Positions 44,782 to 56,080 of a DNA stretch of 64,000 nucleotides are shown one piece after another (the first letter of the stretch is position 1; each line of letters starts with the position of its first letter). The stretch comes from Plectosphaerella cucumerina (Eukaryota; Ascomycota; Sordariomycetes; Glomerellales; Plectosphaerellaceae): positions 372,001 through 436,000 of the forward strand of contig JAGPXD010000003.1 in the NCBI GenBank assembly GCA_020746995.1. The letters run 5' to 3'. Made by a program: the position numbers and the translations under genes. Below the pieces are notes generated by a model. The model was not told where the DNA came from and made no database searches. It saw only the letters and a list, made by a program, of their open reading frames with translations.

Positions 44782-47700
44782 ACATGTCACGGTACATTGT
44801 GCGCCTTACATGAAGATCGACCCGCCCCACAACGCGCGGGTGCGGGTGTGGCACGGGGTGAGGACAGCAGGATGAGGCTCCTTGGTATCTGGCAGGAGGC
44901 AAGTTGCGGCCCGTGTGAGCGGTGCAGGAACAATGCCCGTCTGCAATCTCGCAACATCTCCCGCGTTGGTGGCCGCCACAAAACACTCTGGTGGAAATGA
45001 TATCCTGTGCGCGAACGAGAGCTCGACCGGCGCCTCCGCCAGAGCGGGCGCGCCTTCTTGAGTGGAAATGTCGAGCAAAAGCCCATAACGTGCTAGCAAA
45101 GTCAAAGAAAGTGGGATAATCGAAGGTTCCCCTCCTTCGCCAAAAAGACGGCTGCCGAGAGGAATTGGAGGGGGGGTTCGGATCCGGGTAGAAAGAGCTC
45201 CGACGATCTTCCGTCTGGATCCGGCTGGGAGTGAGATGACAGGAGGGCACCCCAGCTTGCGCGGACAGGGTTCCTTGCTCGGGAAATGGAGCCTTCGCGC
45301 TTCCGGTACACCTGCAATACAGGTGAGGCACGAAATGATGTGATCCCGGGCGGATCAGAAGAGGGCCGTCGGAAGGACGATTTGGGGTTCCTTCTTGCAG
45401 ATTTGGACAAGCGTTCTGACAGGCAGGCTGAGGCTGTTCACGTCGGATGGCAGTTGGCGTGCATGTCTGCCATTTCCTTGCCTCCGAAATGTGGACGGAC
45501 AGCGCACCGCTCGGCCTTCTGTTTTGGGTTCTGAACCAGCAATCCCAGCTTACTCGAGGTGCTAAGGGCTGTCAGATCCGTGCTGCTGGCGCGGCGGTGG
45601 AGTGCGCGGGCTGAGAGCTGAAGTGAAATCTCGCGACCAGATACGCTTCCAGACAGCTAGGCCAGGCCAGAGGCGGTCGAGTTGACGACGCTAAAGTTCC
45701 GGCACCCAGCGAGACGGCACGGGAGCCGATCGAGAGATCGCGGCCCCCTCGGCGCAAAGGACATCTGGGTGTCTAAGCGGCCTTTTGCAGGCGGCGTCAC
45801 AGTGGTAAAACGGTGATCCTTTGGAGCAGCACGAGGGGGGTGAGAGCCTGGAGGCTGGCCGGGCCATGCCAGGCAGGGCAAGCCAGGCGCATCAGGTACC
45901 GACAGGAGGGGAAACGAGCGGCGGGTGGGGCAGACAAGAAGTTGTTTCCGTCGAGACGACGAAACATGGAGGAGGTCTTGCGTGCACTTGCAGGCAGACA
46001 GACAGACAGCCAGGCAGGCCAGCAGGGCACTGTCTGGCCCTGCACGAACAAGGACCGTGTCGTGTGTGCGGGGGGTGTCTGCAGGTGTCAAGGGTGAGCG
46101 CCGAGAGGACCACCGGGGCACAGAGTGAGGGAATTGGGGGGACGATGTTGCGCAAGGAGTTTGAGAGGGTTGGAGGTGAGGTTCATGAGAAACGGTGCCT
46201 GAGCCAGGGTATGCCAGGGTTCTCGCGATTGACGCATCGCCATTCGCTATTGGTACGCGTCCGCCCAGTTGGGTTGGACAGGGGTGGAGGGATCGCTGCG
46301 AAAACACCAGGGCGGGCGGCTGTGGTGCAGGTGGTGAGTTGTGAGGCGGCCGTGATGCGGCCGGCGAACTCGATGGTGTTCAGGTGTTGGAGAGTGAACT
46401 TGAACCGCTGTCGCTGCGACCTTGACCCCCGCCCCGCGCGGGCCCCACCTGCCTGTCCCCGCACTGGCACCGCCCTGGCGACGTTTCCAGTGTGGGAGGG
46501 CTGAGACCAGGCTGAAATTACGCTAGCGCGCTAGCGAGTTTCAAGGGCGAGTGGGCCCGTCCCGTTTTGGCGCGTCGAAATCTCGCCAAACGACCGAGGC
46601 AAGGTATCAAAATCCGGTGAGCAATATCGCACCTGCAGCCACGCGTGCAGGGTCCATGGATGCTTGACGACGGACGGAAAGCTTTTTCGCCCGACTGGCG
46701 GCGGCTCTGTGCCAGAAACGGTCGAGGTCGTGGACCGAGTCCGACGGGCAGACCGGGGACAAACTGAGCCTGGACAGGGATGAGCAGGGATGGACGGTGC
46801 CGTCCGAGGAGGAAAGATGGGATGAAGGTTTGCATCTCGACGTGCTAGCCCTCGAAAGTCCAAACTCGAGATGGGGCGACGTGGTTTGCGTCTCGGACAT
46901 GTGATGGGCGCCGTTGATAGCGCGCCGCCCCCCACTGATCGAGAGACGGGACGGGGAACACGCGCGCAGACATCAGACCAAAATAAAGCACGCCAGCCCT
47001 GGAGAGGAGGAGGAGAAGAGAAACCCGATGGCATGGCGCGGTCCTTTGAGGTCGCGCCAAAAGGGCCGTTGGCGTCTTGTGGACCAGACCGAGGCAACAT
47101 TGACGTCTGTGTCCTGTGTGCGAATGTTTTGACTTGGTTTCCGGTTCTAAGGGTCGCGGGTTGGCGATGGGCATGCCTGCTCTGCCCTGCCCTGCCTTGC
47201 CCTTGTCCTGGTCTGTCCCGTCCCGGAGCAACATGCCCAGAACAGGCCAGAGGCTCCCGAGGCATCCTGGTCGTGGTGCTGTTTTTAGGCCCTCGGGGCA
47301 ACTCTGCCAGGCTTGTCGTATCGTTCGGTACCCATCGTGACCGGAGAGGGGCAACACGAGCACGGAGGAGCCGTTGTTCTGCGCAGGCACAAGCAAGGTG
47401 TTCGACTCGCTCGTCGCTGTGCTGGCTCACTAGCAACGGTAGACCGCTGCTAGTTGAATGGGGTTCCCGGAGGCAGGGGTGAACAGGTGTTCGCGCCAGT
47501 GCAGCGGGCTCCAGGAGAACGGGAGCGCACTTAGAGTCGAGACGTGCGTGCGTACGTGCGTGCGTGCAGAGACAGCAATGCAGCATCGACGGTGGACTGG
47601 AAAGACTGGCTTGACTGGACTGATGAAATGGACCGGCCCAGCGCCAAAACCTCGCACAGACACGCATCCCCGCTGGCCGCCTGCTCATCTCATCTGTGCT

Positions 47701-48450
47701 GGCGTGCTGGGACACACCGACTACGTAAGGCCACTGTACCCAAGACACCCGGGTCGAGGCCGTGTTGACAGGCGCATGACGATGACGGGGATGCCTCGAG
47801 TTGAGTCGAGTCGAGTCGAGTCTGCTGCGGCCAAAAGCGAAATCCCCGCCAGTCAGAAGGGGAGGGGGGTAAAAGAGGAGGAGGGCCACCCCCATGCAGG
47901 AAACATTTCACAAGCCCGAATCGGCACACTCGAGACAAATGCAACGCACGAACCACTCCCTCATCAAAGCCAGGCCAGGCCAGGCTTGCCAGGGCAGGAT
48001 GGGCCCCAAACAAGAGCCCCGGATCGTCGGGCGGGCGGGCGCGCGGCGGGCGTGTGCTTGTGTGCGCTGTATGTTCTGCGGCGTCGGGGTTGTCGGGGTT
48101 GTCGTTGTCGCCGTGGAGGCCAGGTGAGGTGAGGCAGAGGATCGCTGGGCGTTTGCTGTAACATTCGAGGGCCGACCTCGCCTGCGGCCTCGTCTCCCCC
48201 CTCGGCAATCTTCTTTCTCCCTTTCTTTCCTGATGGATGACATTGACGGGCGAGGCTCGGCCTCTAATTATACTGGCGCGGGCGAGAATCGCCTCCTCAC
48301 CTGAACGACCTGAGATGGCGCCGACCAGCTTGCGGTGGCCACGGAGGATTTTTATAATTACCATACAAGAGCAAGCTGGGCCCCCGGCGGCGCGTTGTCC
48401 GAATCGAGGGAGGTCGTTGGCAGGGGGAGAACAAGGTGCAGCTGCTGTGG
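44782..48450. other. GC-rich gene-poor stretch with simple repeats
   Basis: No gene is supported. The region is GC-rich with many short tandem runs: CAGGCAGACAGACAGACAG near 45990, CCAGG repeats near 47970, GTGC repeats at 47542-47570 and GAGTC repeats at 47801-47822. A 454-codon ATG frame at 47895-46531 (minus) has an Arg/Pro/Ser/His-heavy composition and no domain, and is treated as chance. Confidence 0.4.
47801..47822 (+). repeat. GAGTC pentanucleotide tandem repeat
   Basis: About four tandem copies of GAGTC (or TCGAG in the shifted phase), the first imperfect. Confidence 0.8.
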
Positions 48451-48459
48451 CGCGAGATT

Positions 48460-49220
48460 ACGCAGGTACCAGCCGCAGGGTGGGAGGGCGGGTACCGTGG
48501 TACGTGAGGTGTCCTCCGGCATGCCGTGCTTCTGGTACGTTGCAGCACTAGAGGGTTAGGTTTCCAGTACACGGGAACTATCAGGGCAGTAGTGATAACG
48601 TACGACGGGCAGGAGCATCGCTGGATCAGCGGCGGCAGGCACGACCGAGGAAGTTGCAAGCCTCGCAGGCTTGATGACATCGTCCCAGGTCATGCCCAAA
48701 CGGCAGGAACACTCGATCAACGCCCCTCCCTCAGTGCTCCTTCCCCCTCACCATTGACCACAGACACCGCCTCACGTCAAACTCTCAGACACTCGACAGC
48801 ACAGACAGGCAGGTACCAACGGTACTTCAACCAGCACCGGTAGCGGTACATGCAAATCATCTCGTCTCGCTCAGGTACAGAGTCGCACGCTAGGCTTGCC
48901 AGGTCGCCCGTTCGGACGTGTTGGGACATCCCGTCTTTTCTGACGGCGGGGGGGAACGACCCACGGTACCTTCCCTCTAGGCGACGGGACCCTCTGCGAC
49001 AGGCCTTGGCCGGACGGTGTGGGTGATCCCTGCTCCCTGTTCCCAAGTGTGCCAGATCCCGAACATGACCTCCAAAGCCCAAACATGCTGTTCTCCTCAG
49101 CCCGGGCTAGCCCTGCTTCCGCATCCCCCCCTCAGGCTGGCCACACCCCTCAAGCCCCAAGGCCCCAAGGCCCCCCCGGCAGGGCCCCAGTGTTCCCGTT
49201 CATCAATCTGCCTGGGTACC
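48460..49220 (+). promoter_or_regulatory. GGTAC/GGTACC motif cluster upstream of the second Myb-like gene
   Basis: GGTAC occurs at about 48466, 48491, 48499, 48534, 48812, 48821, 48845, 48874, 48965 and 49214, several of them as the palindrome GGTACC. That is more than expected for a 5-mer in ~760 bp. The position 0.7-1.5 kb upstream of the start codon at 49930 suggests binding sites for a regulator, but no factor can be named. Confidence 0.35.
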
Positions 49221-49229
49221 TTGCCTTAG

Positions 49230-49929
49230 CACTTCCGCAACCTAGTCCAGGGCCGGGCCCGTCCACGTCCACCGTCTCGACCTTTTTACTTATCCTCGCC
49301 CTCCCCCTCCTCCGGCTTCCGTCTCTCTCTTCACCTTCTCCCTCACCTTTTGGGTTCGATTCAACTTCTTGTTGTATCATTTCAACGAAGCGCAGTTGCG
49401 TGTCCTTCCTTTTCTTCCCGCAGCTGGGGTTTTTACTTTCTTTGATTGTCCAACTGGCTTGGCTGCCCACACTCCTTTGGAAACAACACGAATTCCTCTT
49501 CTCACCAACGACACCTTTTATTCTACCTATCCGGTTTTATTTCAACACAAACGACGCGCTCCAACACACCGAGCACACATTTCGATTCTTTGGTCCATTC
49601 CCATTTCGTTGCCGGCTCCGTTCGACAACTCCCGGGTTTCCCACCGCCTCTTTCACCACCAACCCTTTTACAACAGTCTCCTGGCTCTGCCAGTATCCGG
49701 CTCTTCGATTCTCTACGCAGCAAGATCTGCCCCTTTTTTTATATACCACCCAAACACCATCCACGACCCAGCTTCTTGAAACCAACCCATCAGCCCGCTG
49801 TCACAGCACTTCCTCGAGGGAGCTGACTATCTTCTGCCTACCCAATCTTACTTGACGACTTCGTCACACACAACCCTTTTCGCCCCTGGTGCGGATTCAC
49901 ATCACAGACACACACACAACTCAGGCAGA
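49230..49929 (+). promoter_or_regulatory. Long pyrimidine-rich promoter/leader of the second Myb-like gene
   Basis: About 700 bases directly before the start codon are strongly biased to C and T on the coding strand, with many CTTTT and CCCTCC runs, a pattern common at fungal core promoters and leaders. A long frame through it (49019-49855) is an effect of the low purine content, not a gene. Confidence 0.5.
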
Positions 49930-50992
49930 ATGTCTCCCACCATGCATCTGGCGCCCCAGTCGGCAGCTTACATTCCCACATCGGATGCGTCTACTCGTCA
50001 CGAGTATGGCGTCACCAAGACCCGCAAGACGACCTCGACCGGAGGTGGCCGGGCCTGGAGCGAGGATGAGGTTGGTTCAAACTTGCACGTCTCATCAGAG
50101 AATGCCCAGCTAACCCATCACACAGGAACTCTATCTTCTGCAGACTCGTCTCCAGAAGATGCCCTACAAGCACATCGCTGCTCACCTGAAGAAGACGGAG
50201 CTCGCCTGCCGCCTGCACTACCACCAGCTCAGCCACGGCAACAACCGCCGCAAGAGGACCGCCTCGGTGTCTTCGGGCTCCTCCGCCGCTCAGTCTCCCG
50301 TCATGCCCACGAGCATCCCGTCCCCGGCCCGCGAGGTCTCGCCGCGCACCATCACGCCACCCGCCAGCGCCGGCAGCTTCATGCCCCCTTCGCCCGCTCC
50401 CATCCAGCTCCCCAGCATCGTGAGCCACCCCGGCTCCTCGCCGAGGCTGCCTCAGATCCTGCCCAAACCCCTGGCCATGACCCTGCCGCCGCCCGTTCCC
50501 TCGCCCACCCGTGGCTACCCGACTCCCATGGCTGAGCCCACACCCACTCATGGCTCCATGAGGTCGGCGACCTTCCCCTCCATGTCCACGACGCACCAGC
50601 CCACGACACCGCCGCTCCGCCTCGACTGCTCTCCTCTCCCTCCCATCCAGGCTACTCACGGTCACTCTCCCGTCGACGTGAGGCGCCTGCAGGCTGTCTA
50701 CGCCGCGCACTGCGGCTCCTTCTGGACCGCCGTTGCCAACGAGTACGGCGGCAACGTCGCTCCCTCGGTCCTGGAGCACGCCTGGAGGACCGGTAGCTGC
50801 TGCAACCAGCACGGCGCCACGACGCCCATCAGCCCGCTGTCGAGCCCCGACAACATCGAGCGTGACGGCTACGGCAAGGTGCAGCACGACAAGACACGCA
50901 TCTCGGCCATCCTGGGGATCGACGCGGATCCCCGGTCACCGCGAGAGCGCGAGATGGTGCGGCGCATGGAGCAGGGACGAATCAGCGCATGA
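49930..50992 (+). CDS. Myb-like DNA-binding domain protein, fungal transcription regulator
   Basis: Two exons, 49930..50070 and 50126..50992 (55-bp intron, donor GTTGGT, branch GCTAAC, acceptor CACAG), 335 residues. The Myb-like domain spans the intron at ~41-85: RAWSEDE joined to ELYLLQTRLQKMPYKHIAAH, then KKTELACRLHYHQLSHG and a basic NNRRKR. The middle ~140 residues are Pro/Ser/Thr-rich. A second conserved block at ~229-270 (DVRRLQAVYAAHCGSFW, EYGGNVAPSVLEHAW) looks like another helical Myb-related unit, and the tail contains KTRISAILGIDADPRSP. A nuclear transcription regulator is the likely role; target genes are unknown. The unusually large upstream region is typical of developmental regulators. 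Confidence 0.85.
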
Positions 50993-52332
50993 CGCAAACG
51001 AACGATGAACCAAACAGGAACCCTTCGGGGCTCTTGGTGACGCGGAAACGACATTTCCTTTCACAACTGCTCTCTTCCAAGCTCGGCACTTCGTTCCCAA
51101 CGCGCAGACGGCCTTTCTTCTTCCACTACTGTCAGCGACTCCTTTTCCGGCCGAGGCAATCCGACATTTGCCCCCATCTTTTTCTACTTCTCTTCTGCCG
51201 CGAAACTTGGTCTTTTGCCTCGCATTTTATTTTTGCTCTATCTGCTTCTACCGCAACAACGATCATTCTCTTCACACCCAACCCGCTTGTCCGCTTGGTG
51301 CTCCGAACCGACCACACTTGTTCTTCTACTTCACTTCGCGTACGCTTTCTTCTTTGGACGGTTCGGATCGGAAAAAAACAGGGGGAGCGCCCAGGAGGTT
51401 TCCTGAAGGGATGGGCGACAGGTGAAAAAACAACAACAACAGGCTTGGTGATGGCGGCTCTGGCGGGCGACTCTCCGCCCTCTTTCCCCGCTTCTCCCCT
51501 CACCCCCTCCAACACACCCCTTCAGACCGCGTCTGCGAAGCTGGAATGCTTCGATTGGACCGGGCACGATGAGCCCCAGCCCCCAACTCGGGCTCATCCG
51601 GCTTTGCTTTGGGAGCAAAGGCCGAGGAACAACAAAAAAGGGCATTGGAGGCACCAGCCCGGGATGGACGCATCCCAGGTTTCGGAGGAGGATGAAACCC
51701 GGAAGGTCGGAGGCCCGACAGAGGCCGTTTCAGGGGCCGTCCTCCCTTCCCTCGACCCGGATCGGCGCCGGTTCGAGGTCGGCGGTGAAGAGGATGGACG
51801 GCCCTGTTTTCCTTTCTATTCTGCGACGGAGATGAAGTGATGACCAACAACTCAAGCCAACCAACCCCCTCCCCCTCTCTCGGCATGGATATGATTCGCG
51901 CACCACTACACACACTCACACACACATTGTACACTACTACTTTTACACCCGACTTGTTTCTTGCGTTTTTTTCAGAGGTGACCCCCGTTTTGGGGCCGTC
52001 ACGGTGTTTAGCCACGCCGAACATGACGCATCAATCGTATCTGACGTTTGACTTTGAATTTGTCCTGTGATGTCGATAGGCTGAGTGATTGCTGTCTTGG
52101 TGTGCATGGAAGATCCAGGTAAGCTCGAAGTGTTCGGAGGGAGCATGCCCAAAGGCTGCCTTCGAAGAGACTGTAGCTTGACTGTGAGGAGTGTTCCCTC
52201 CACGACACTGGCTGTGCTGGTGTCGCGTTGTAGGCTGCTGCTTGAGGCCGAGATACCAGGGCTCGGTATCCTTCCCAACGTCTTCTCATCACCCCGCCCT
52301 TCCTTCTGTTCGTATCCATCAATGAAGTCGGC
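50993..52332. other. Region downstream of the Myb-like gene, no supported gene
   Basis: This 1.3 kb would hold the 3' untranslated region and the promoter of the small gene at 52333. An open frame of 283 codons starts in the ATGA overlapping the Myb stop (50989) and runs to 51840; its first half is C/T-rich and low-complexity, so I regard it as a chance frame. A CA/TG-rich stretch lies near 51900-51935. Confidence 0.4.
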
Positions 52333-52764
52333 ATGTCTTCTGACGACAGACAGTCACCCAACGCTAATGACAGCGAGCCCCGAAGATACTGCTTCCGAGT
52401 TCAAGTCGACGATATTCCCGGAGTTCCTGAGGCTCGAGCTCTGACTCTGGTGAACCGGTTTATGCTTGAGCGCTTCTCACGACGATTCTCATGGGAGGTG
52501 GATTATGTTTATGCGCCGTCCAACATTGACGGTTCCGGGAAGGCATGGGTTCTTCTTGATGTTGGGAAGGATGTTACCCCGACGCCCTCGCAAGATCAGA
52601 TCAGTCTGGATGTTTTCAAGGTCAAGATTCAAGGCGAGCAGTAGTATGCATAGAGGCCCATTGAACGACATATTGCTGACATCCACAGCTCCTTCAATCC
52701 TGTACAGTACAACGACGTACGACGCATCACTTCGATGTTCCCTTTCGGGGGGCGGCAGCAGTGA
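52333..52764 (+). CDS. Small two-exon protein of unknown function
   Basis: Two exons, 52333..52640 and 52689..52764, joined across a 48-bp intron (donor GTAGTA, branch GCTGAC, acceptor CACAG); 127 residues. I recognise no family. Coding status is supported by balanced amino-acid composition, alternating hydrophobic strands (RRYCFRVQVDDIPGV, KAWVLLDVGKDV, LDVFKVKI), and continuation of plausible protein after the join (SFNPVQYNDVRRITSMFPFG). The start ATG is the first in frame. The last CAG CAG TGA could alternatively be a GTGAGC donor leading to another exon, so the C-terminus is uncertain. It precedes the dihydroxy-acid dehydratase gene on the same strand by 514 bases. Confidence 0.5.
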
Positions 52765-53278
52765 GCGAGATGGGTGTCCTAGGCCAGGCTCCAGGGAGAC
52801 ATCATCAACGGAGCCAACTTTGATGACTGAAGCATGCAGCTTGTACCCTCAAATCATGCCAGTGAGAAAGTGCAGCTGTTTCCGTCTTCATGTCTCTGGC
52901 TGGCTAGCGGCGTCCTCCCCGCGATCCAGTCGATGCCAGGGCGTTGTCGGCCCCCGCTGACAATCAGCCGGTCGTTGACTGGCACCGCGGCCAAAAGCGA
53001 CCCCTCCCCGCTCCCCGCCTGCCCCGCCCGGCCTCTCCGCCGACGTCGGGTCCTGGGGATCACCGGCGTCGAAGCCCGCCCGCGCGCCGCGATGACCCCA
53101 TTGGCCTCTCCCCCGCTTGCCCGCCTTGGGGCCCGTTGCCCTGGGGAAGGGGCCATCGGATTTGAACGCCGGCGTCGTGGTGTCTTGTCCTCAAAAGAAA
53201 GCCGGGTCCCATTTGCCTTTCCAGCCCCTCACACACAACCTCAACCACCACTCCATCGATACCTCGACAGATCACGCA
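52765..53278. promoter_or_regulatory. Upstream region of the dihydroxy-acid dehydratase gene
   Basis: This 514-bp interval has no supported gene. The 52990-53160 part is very C-rich on the coding strand. Confidence 0.4.
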
Positions 53279-55352
53279 ATGGCTTCGGAAGAGATTAACG
53301 CGGCGGCTGATGACCCCAAGGCCAGCCCTGATTACATCCAATTCCAGGTCGTGCCGCCGGGCGAGAAGCTCAACAGGTGGTCGCAAACGCTCACTCGTGG
53401 CCATGACTTTCCCGGAGCTCAGGTGGGTTTCCTTTCTCCGTCGGACAGTGACTACGTGACCCCAGGGAGGGGATCTGGAGCAGAAGTTGGAGAATTGCGG
53501 GGTTGCAGTCTCGGCGGTAGACGGCACCAAGATTTGTGGACGACATCACTGATCACGATGCTGCTAGGCCATGTTGTATGCTGCTGGCATCCCGGACCGC
53601 AATGCCATGAAGAACGCCCCCCATGTCGGCATCGCGACTGTTTGGTGGGAGGGTAACCCCTGCAAGTGAGTTTGCCCCTTACCCAGCCCCCATAGAACCA
53701 AAGACTGACTTGATGCAGCACTCACCGTGAGAGTCACTACCCCTTACCCGAAGGGTGAAGCTAACAGGACAGTGCTCGACTTTGGAAAGCTCGTCAAGAG
53801 AGCCGTGGAGAAGCAGAGCATGATCGGATGGCAATTCAACACCGTGGGTGTCTCTGATGCCATCACCATGGGAGGCGAGGGCATGCGCTTCTCGCTGCAG
53901 ACGCGCGAGATCATCGCCGACAGCATTGAGTCGGTGACGTGCGCGCAGCACCATGACGCCAACATCTCGATCCCCGGCTGTGACAAGAACATGCCGGGTG
54001 TGGTCATGGCCGCGGCGCGTCACAACCGGCCCTTCATCATGATCTACGGCGGCACTATCAACAAGGGCTACTCGGATCTGCTGGAGAAGGAGATCAACAT
54101 CAGCACCTGCTACGAGGCAGCCGGCGCCTTCACGTACGGCAGACTCCATGCCAAGTGCAACCCCGGCGAGCCCGGACGCACGCCGTCGGACGTGCTCGAG
54201 GATATTGAGCAGCACGCGTGCCCGAGCCCGGGGGCTTGCGGTGGCATGTACACGGCCAACACCATGGCCACAGCTATCGAGGCCATGGGTCTTTCGCTCC
54301 CGGGATCGTCGTCGTACCCGGCCACGTCGCCGGAAAAGGCGCGCGAGTGCGAGCGGGCGGCCGAGGCTATCAAGATTGTCATGGAAAAGGACATCCGGCC
54401 GCGAGACCTCATGACACGGGCGGCTTTTGAGAACGCGCTCGTGCTCACGATTATTCTCGGCGGATCGACCAACGGCGTTCTCCACTTCCTGGCAATGGCC
54501 AACACGGCCGATGTGCCCTTGACGCTTGACGACGTGCAACGCACCAGCAACCGCGTGCCCTTCCTCGCGGATATGGCCCCTTCGGGCAAGTACTACATGG
54601 AGGACCTGTACCGGGTGGGCGGCACGCCGTCGGTTATCAAGATGCTCATCGCGGCGGACCTGCTCGACGGCAGCATCATGACAGTGACGGGTCGTACGCT
54701 CGCTGAAAACGTGCGCGACTGGCCGTCTCTGGACCCGAACCAGAAGATCATCCGGCCGCTGTCGGACCCGATCAAGAAGACGGGCCACATTCGCGTGCTG
54801 CGCGGCAACCTGGCGCCCGGGGGTGCCGTGGCCAAGATCACGGGCAAGGAGGGTCTTTCATTCACGGGCCTGGCGCGCGTTTTCGACAAGGAGCACGCGC
54901 TCAACGATGCGCTGTCGTCTGGTTTGATCAAGCGCGAGGACGGCAACGTCGTGGTCATTGTGCGCTACGAGGGACCCAAGGGCGGGCCGGGCATGCCGGA
55001 GCAGCTGCGGGCGAGCGCGGCCATCATGGGAGCCGGGCTGACCAACGTGGCCCTCGTGACTGACGGGCGGTACAGCGGCGCGAGCCACGGCTTCATCGTC
55101 GGTCATGTGGTGCCCGAGGCGGCGGTGGGAGGACCGATTGCGCTGGTGCGCGACGGAGACCGGGTGACCATCGACGCGGAGACGAACCGGATCGATGCTG
55201 TTGATGTTGACGAGGCTGAGATGGAGAGGCGGAGGGCCGAGTGGAAGGCGCCGAAGCCGCATGTCCGAAGGGGCGCGCTGGGCAAGTATGCGCGCCTGGT
55301 TGGCGATGCGAGCCACGGCGCCGTGACGGATCAGTTTGGCGAGGGGTGGTAG
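53279..55352 (+). CDS. Dihydroxy-acid dehydratase (IlvD/Edd family), probable non-mitochondrial paralogue
   Basis: Four exons, 53279..53422, 53568..53665, 53719..53726 and 53773..55352, 609 residues; introns 145, 53 and 46 bp. Exon 3 is only 8 nt (CACTCACC). It supplies part of Asn81, Thr82-His83 and part of Leu84, and is needed to obtain the family sequence WWEGNPCNTHLLDFG. The three conserved Fe-S cluster cysteines are present: Cys80 (GNPCN), Cys153 (PGCDKNMPG) and Cys239 (SPGACGGMYTANTM). Other hallmarks are TVGVSDAITMGGEGMRFSL, CAQHHDANISIPG and GLTNVALVTDGRYSGASHG. The family dehydrates dihydroxy-acids, as in valine and isoleucine synthesis, or sugar acids. The N-terminus (MASEEINAAADDPK) is acidic, not a mitochondrial presequence, so this is unlikely to be the main Ilv3; a cytosolic or specialised paralogue is inferred. 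Confidence 0.88.
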
Positions 55353-56080
55353 GCGAAGAGTGGCATGGCTGTGTCGATAGTCGAGAGAAGCAGATCAGAT
55401 ATCTGAGGTGTTCTTGTGCAAATGTGGCGTCGAAGGTCGAGAGATGCTCCTTCCCTCCTGGATTCCTGCGCGACTGCCATGTCAATAGATGACTCAGCAT
55501 GGGCGATCAGTCCCACATGCCCGATAACTGCCATCCTTGGCCAATTGCGCGCCATCATTGGCTGCAGGGGCAATTGCAGGTCTCAAACCAGGATTTTTGG
55601 CCCCATCCCTTCAGTTGGGCCTGGACTTGCTGTGCCAGTGGTGGAGTGGACTCGGGAGGTCGCAGCTTCAGTGACAGAGTTTCAATGTAAATATTACGGG
55701 CCACATGCTTCCCCCCTGCCGCTCATTTTCTACCACCACCATCTGAACCTTACCTTGCCTCCATCAACGCCGACTCGCAAGGGAGGACCTGTCTCTGGTG
55801 ACATCCCATCCCTGATCCGCCGCGCGCGCAGCCGACACAGACATCAGGACACGAGTCGGGACGAACACGACGACCAATACTCCGAGTTGTCTGCTAGACT
55901 TCCACCTTGCCAATACACGCGTCAACACCGGCATTCGCGCCCAGAGATATCCCCTCGTCTTGCTTCCCACCCCCTACCATCCTCGCCGCGTGATGGGAGC
56001 GCCTCCCCGACTCGACGCCGCCGCCGCATACTGCCCGACCTGATCTCGGCCGCCCAGCCCTGGGCCCCTCTCCAGGCGGC
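55353..56080. other. Intergenic region upstream of the GT15 gene
   Basis: Nothing beyond promoter and leader is supported. An open frame (55416-56258) runs through into the GT15 gene in another phase and has Arg/Ser/Pro-heavy shadow composition. Confidence 0.45.

Noticed and set aside
49348..49366. B-box-like GGTTCGATTC as part of a tRNA
   Set aside because: The flanking bases do not form a T-arm stem and no A box or acceptor stem lies at the right distance.
49019..49855. 278-codon frame in the leader of the second Myb-like gene
   Set aside because: The DNA is nearly purine-free, so stop codons are rare. The peptide is Phe/Pro/Ser/Leu-rich, without a domain, and the frame begins with GTG.
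53727..53772. Reading straight through from the third intron as coding sequence of the dehydratase
   Set aside because: Extending the 8-nt exon through this segment in the correct phase meets a stop, while splicing it out gives the exact family sequence.
53679..54788. 369-codon minus-strand frame over the dihydroxy-acid dehydratase gene
   Set aside because: It is a shadow frame; the plus strand has clear family motifs throughout.
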